Assembly: GCA_948759685.1 (NCBI GenBank)
Contig: CAQBGY010000017.1
Span: 1-24,517, forward strand
Length of the DNA: 24,517 nucleotides
Direction: 5' to 3'
From: an uncultured Eubacterium sp.
GTDB lineage: Bacteria > Bacillota_A > Clostridia > Lachnospirales > Lachnospiraceae
Part shown: positions 22,401 through 24,517 of the stretch, piece after piece
Layout: every line of letters begins with the position of its first letter
Numbering within the stretch: position 1 is the stretch's first letter
Notes under the pieces: model-generated
Told to the model about the DNA's origin: nothing
Seen by the model: the letters and a program-made list of their open reading frames with translations, nothing else
The model's database searches: none
Program-made: the position numbers and the translations under genes

Positions 22401-24338
22401 ATGAAAAACACATGGATTAGAAAGATATCTATAATATTGGCAATCGCTTTGATCATACAGTCAGCGATGGGATTAAAACTATTTTCTATAACTGTAAAGG
22501 CGGGAGATAAAAGTGTGGAGGAACAGACGGCAGGAGTAGAATTTATCGCTGATGACGGAGTACCGGGCGAAGAAGAAACCTCTGAAACAGAGACAACAGG
22601 GGAAGGAGATACAGAAGAATCTACCACGGAAGAACCTACTACTGAGCCTCCAACAGAACCACCGACCACAGAAGAGCCTACCACACCAGATTATGAGATT
22701 ATTGATGAGGTATATAAAGTAAAAAATGATGTATTGATAGAGTATTTGGGAAACAAGAAAGATAAAACGATTACCAGTCTTGTAATTCCGGCAAAAATAA
22801 CAACAATAAAGGCAAATGTATTTGAAAAGTGCCAATACATAAAAAAAGTAACATTCGAAGATGGAAGCAAGCTATCTAAGATAGAAAAATATGCGTTCAA
22901 AGATTGCGGCGCTTTAAAAACTGTATCTTTACCGAAGGGAATAAAAACAATTGGATATAAAGCGTTTGGATTGTGTACATCTTTAGAAAAGTTTACAATT
23001 CCCGGTTCTGTAACTTATGGAAATCAGGTTTTTGGAAGCAGTGGAACTGTTAAGACAGTGACTTTTGGAAGTGGAATAAAAACCATTCCGGAAAATATCT
23101 TGAAAAATGCAGGGAGTGTGGAAAGTGTAACAATTCCAAGCAAAGTAACCAGCATAGGAAAAAATGCATTTTATAACTGTATGTCATTAAAAAAAGTATC
23201 GTTGCCAAGTACAGTAACAGTATTAAATGCATCAGCATTTTATAATTGTAAAGCGATGACGAAATTTACAATGTCAAAAAATGTAATAACGATTGGAAAA
23301 AATGTATTTAAAAATTGTACAAATTTAAAATCAATTACATTATATAAAAACATTAAAAGTATTGGTTCGGGTGCCTTTTCGGGGGATAAGAATATTGTGT
23401 TGAAAGTTTATGCAAATTCAAAAGGAAAGGCATATGCCAGAGCCAATAAAATAAAGTGGGACTATACGGATTCAGAGAAAAAAAGAAGAGCTGCAAATCA
23501 GGTGGTTTATGATGAGTATATAAAGAAGATAAAAGAAAAAGATAAAACAAAATATAAACTGAAATATTTGTCAGACTATGTTCCGCAAGGGAATTGTTTA
23601 ATAGGAAAATACCTGGTGGTATCTATGTACCATAAGTCATTATCAAAACGTTCAGTATTAGTTTTGTATAATAAAAGTACAGGAAAATTTGCCAAGACCA
23701 TTGTATTGCCATATCGGGATCATGTGGGAGCTGTTACAAATGTTAAGGGAAGATTGGTAGTAAGTCTTAATAATATTTCAGTTTATGATTATTTGGCGGT
23801 GTATAATTATAGTAAAATAAAAAAGGTAAAACATGGAAAGGTTTTAAAACCTGCTTACAGGGTTCAGGTGTCAGGCAGTGCCGATTTTGCAGCGTTTGAT
23901 GGAACTTACTTCTGGGCAGGACGGAGTGCAAATACATCATATGCAACAATGCAGGGATATAAAGTAAAGGTAAAAAAGAAAAAATTGGTATTTACCAGAA
24001 AATACAGTTATTATATTCCGGCGAACACGCAAGGGCTTGTTGTGAAGAAAATAAGTAAGACAAATCGCAGGTTTATATTTTCCCAGTCGTATGGGAGATT
24101 GAATAATTCTGCATTGATTACATATACAAAGAAAATCAGTAAGTCCGGTGGACTGGGAACACCAAAGAAAACATTGACGATGCCGTCTATGCTGGAAGGA
24201 ATTGTACTTAGCAGTGGCAAGTATTTGTATATGGTTTATGAGTCCGCAGCAGGATTGTATTGTGGGAATCCGGACAATACCAGTGAGATACAGATAAAAT
24301 ATGTGTGCAGGATAAAAGCGAATAAATTAGGAATATAG
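22401..24338 (+). CDS. Secreted leucine-rich-repeat (LRR_5, BspA-type) surface protein
   Basis: 645 residues. N-terminal signal peptide: NTWIRK, then a hydrophobic stretch (~9-30), cleavage probably near VKA (~33). Residues ~55-95 are a Thr/Glu/Pro-rich linker (TTEEPTTEPPTEPPTT). About ten LRR_5 repeats follow (~105-345) on the pattern SIGKNAFYNCMSLKKVSLP, typical of BspA-like proteins of gut and oral bacteria, where the family often mediates adhesion. The C-terminal ~275 residues (after KKRRAANQVVYDEY) are rich in Tyr, Lys and beta-strand patterns (LVVSMYHKSL, YFWAGRSANTSY) and may be a beta-propeller-like domain; I do not know this part. No LPXTG anchor is seen, so it is released or held non-covalently. 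Ribosome site CAGGAG lies upstream of the ATG. Confidence 0.88.
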   Translation: MKNTWIRKISIILAIALIIQSAMGLKLFSITVKAGDKSVEEQTAGVEFIADDGVPGEEETSETETTGEGDTEESTTEEPTTEPPTEPPTTEEPTTPDYEIIDEVYKVKNDVLIEYLGNKKDKTITSLVIPAKITTIKANVFEKCQYIKKVTFEDGSKLSKIEKYAFKDCGALKTVSLPKGIKTIGYKAFGLCTSLEKFTIPGSVTYGNQVFGSSGTVKTVTFGSGIKTIPENILKNAGSVESVTIPSKVTSIGKNAFYNCMSLKKVSLPSTVTVLNASAFYNCKAMTKFTMSKNVITIGKNVFKNCTNLKSITLYKNIKSIGSGAFSGDKNIVLKVYANSKGKAYARANKIKWDYTDSEKKRRAANQVVYDEYIKKIKEKDKTKYKLKYLSDYVPQGNCLIGKYLVVSMYHKSLSKRSVLVLYNKSTGKFAKTIVLPYRDHVGAVTNVKGRLVVSLNNISVYDYLAVYNYSKIKKVKHGKVLKPAYRVQVSGSADFAAFDGTYFWAGRSANTSYATMQGYKVKVKKKKLVFTRKYSYYIPANTQGLVVKKISKTNRRFIFSQSYGRLNNSALITYTKKISKSGGLGTPKKTLTMPSMLEGIVLSSGKYLYMVYESAAGLYCGNPDNTSEIQIKYVCRIKANKLGI

Positions 24339-24349
24339 AGAAGATAAAT

Positions 24350-24480
24350 AATGCACAGAGATATCACTTCGAGACATCTCTGTCGTGCTAAACGGAAATA
24401 TAATAAAAGGAAAAAAATAAGCAATGCACAGTGATATCTCTTCGAGACATCACTGTCGTGCTAAACGCACTATATAATAA
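24350..24480. repeat. Two tandem copies of a palindromic ~73-bp element
   Basis: The 36-bp cores at 24353-24388 and 24426-24461 are 73 bp apart and differ at three positions, all A/T swaps. Each folds into CAGWGAT / ATCWCTG (7 bp) plus outer GCA/TGC pairs, with TCG bulged on the right side. The stem swap (A-T in copy 1, T-A in copy 2) keeps pairing. Similarity runs on through CTAAACG to an ATATAATAA string after each core. The first copy begins 12 bp after the LRR gene stop. There is no T-run, so this is not an ordinary terminator. The array may continue beyond the window. Confidence 0.85.
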
Positions 24481-24494
24481 GAGAAAGGCAGCCC

Positions 24495-24517
24495 CAGAAT
24501 TTATTAAACTAATTCTG
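24495..24517. other. Inverted repeat truncated by the window edge
   Basis: CAGAATT (24495-24501) and AATTCTG (24511-24517) form a 7-bp stem around a 9-base loop. The preceding GGCAGCCC could pair with bases beyond the edge, so this may be the upper part of a larger hairpin. Confidence 0.4.

Noticed and set aside
24350..24480. CRISPR array
   Set aside because: Only two units, each internally palindromic over its full length, with an AT-rich 37-bp gap that is itself similar between the units, and no cas genes. It does not have the repeat-spacer pattern.

Overview
The window reads as chromosome of a low-GC anaerobic Firmicute, most likely a Lachnospiraceae-type Clostridium. The signs are AT-rich sequence with strong AGGAGG-type ribosome sites, the conserved gdpP-rplI-dnaB order, a Spo0A homologue, an 8Fe ferredoxin, MutS2, YhaM, and a secreted leucine-rich-repeat protein of gut Clostridia type. 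I do not commit to a genus. No tRNA, rRNA, insertion sequence or CRISPR array was seen.

Layout. 51-314 (-): small conserved protein. 462-4329 (+): housekeeping operon gdpP (c-di-AMP phosphodiesterase), rplI (L9), dnaB (replicative helicase), closed by an intrinsic terminator. 4532-5293 (+): MerR-type DNA-binding protein with a lysine-rich tail, sharing a bidirectional terminator with a 57-residue ferredoxin on the other strand (5338-5511). About 500 bp of AT-rich leader sequence then precedes a lone, divergent Spo0A (6028-6879). 6900-11513 (-): mutS2 followed by an OmpR-type response regulator and its sensor kinase. 11684-14255 (+): yhaM exonuclease, then a 23S rRNA m5U methyltransferase.

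14373-17017 looks like an AT-rich accessory insertion: a RhuM-family protein, two unrelated small proteins with one N-terminal membrane helix each, and a probable gene remnant. It ends at a large inverted repeat (17080-17153). A regulated pair follows (17291-20764): a BlaR1/M56-type membrane metalloprotease whose outer sensor is not a penicillin-binding domain, and a BlaI/MecI-type repressor. Two BlaI-like palindromes overlap and follow a near-consensus promoter just upstream, so the pair is probably a self-controlled sensor-protease-repressor relay. Next are a PurF paralogue (20896-22302) that lacks the residues for glutamine hydrolysis, and a secreted LRR_5 surface protein (22401-24338). The window closes with two tandem, covarying hairpin repeats.

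The points most worth following up are the glutaminase-dead PurF paralogue, the BlaR1-like sensor with an unfamiliar ~630-residue outer domain, the covarying repeats at the right edge, and the Spo0A variant (Asp11 to Asn) behind a structured leader.
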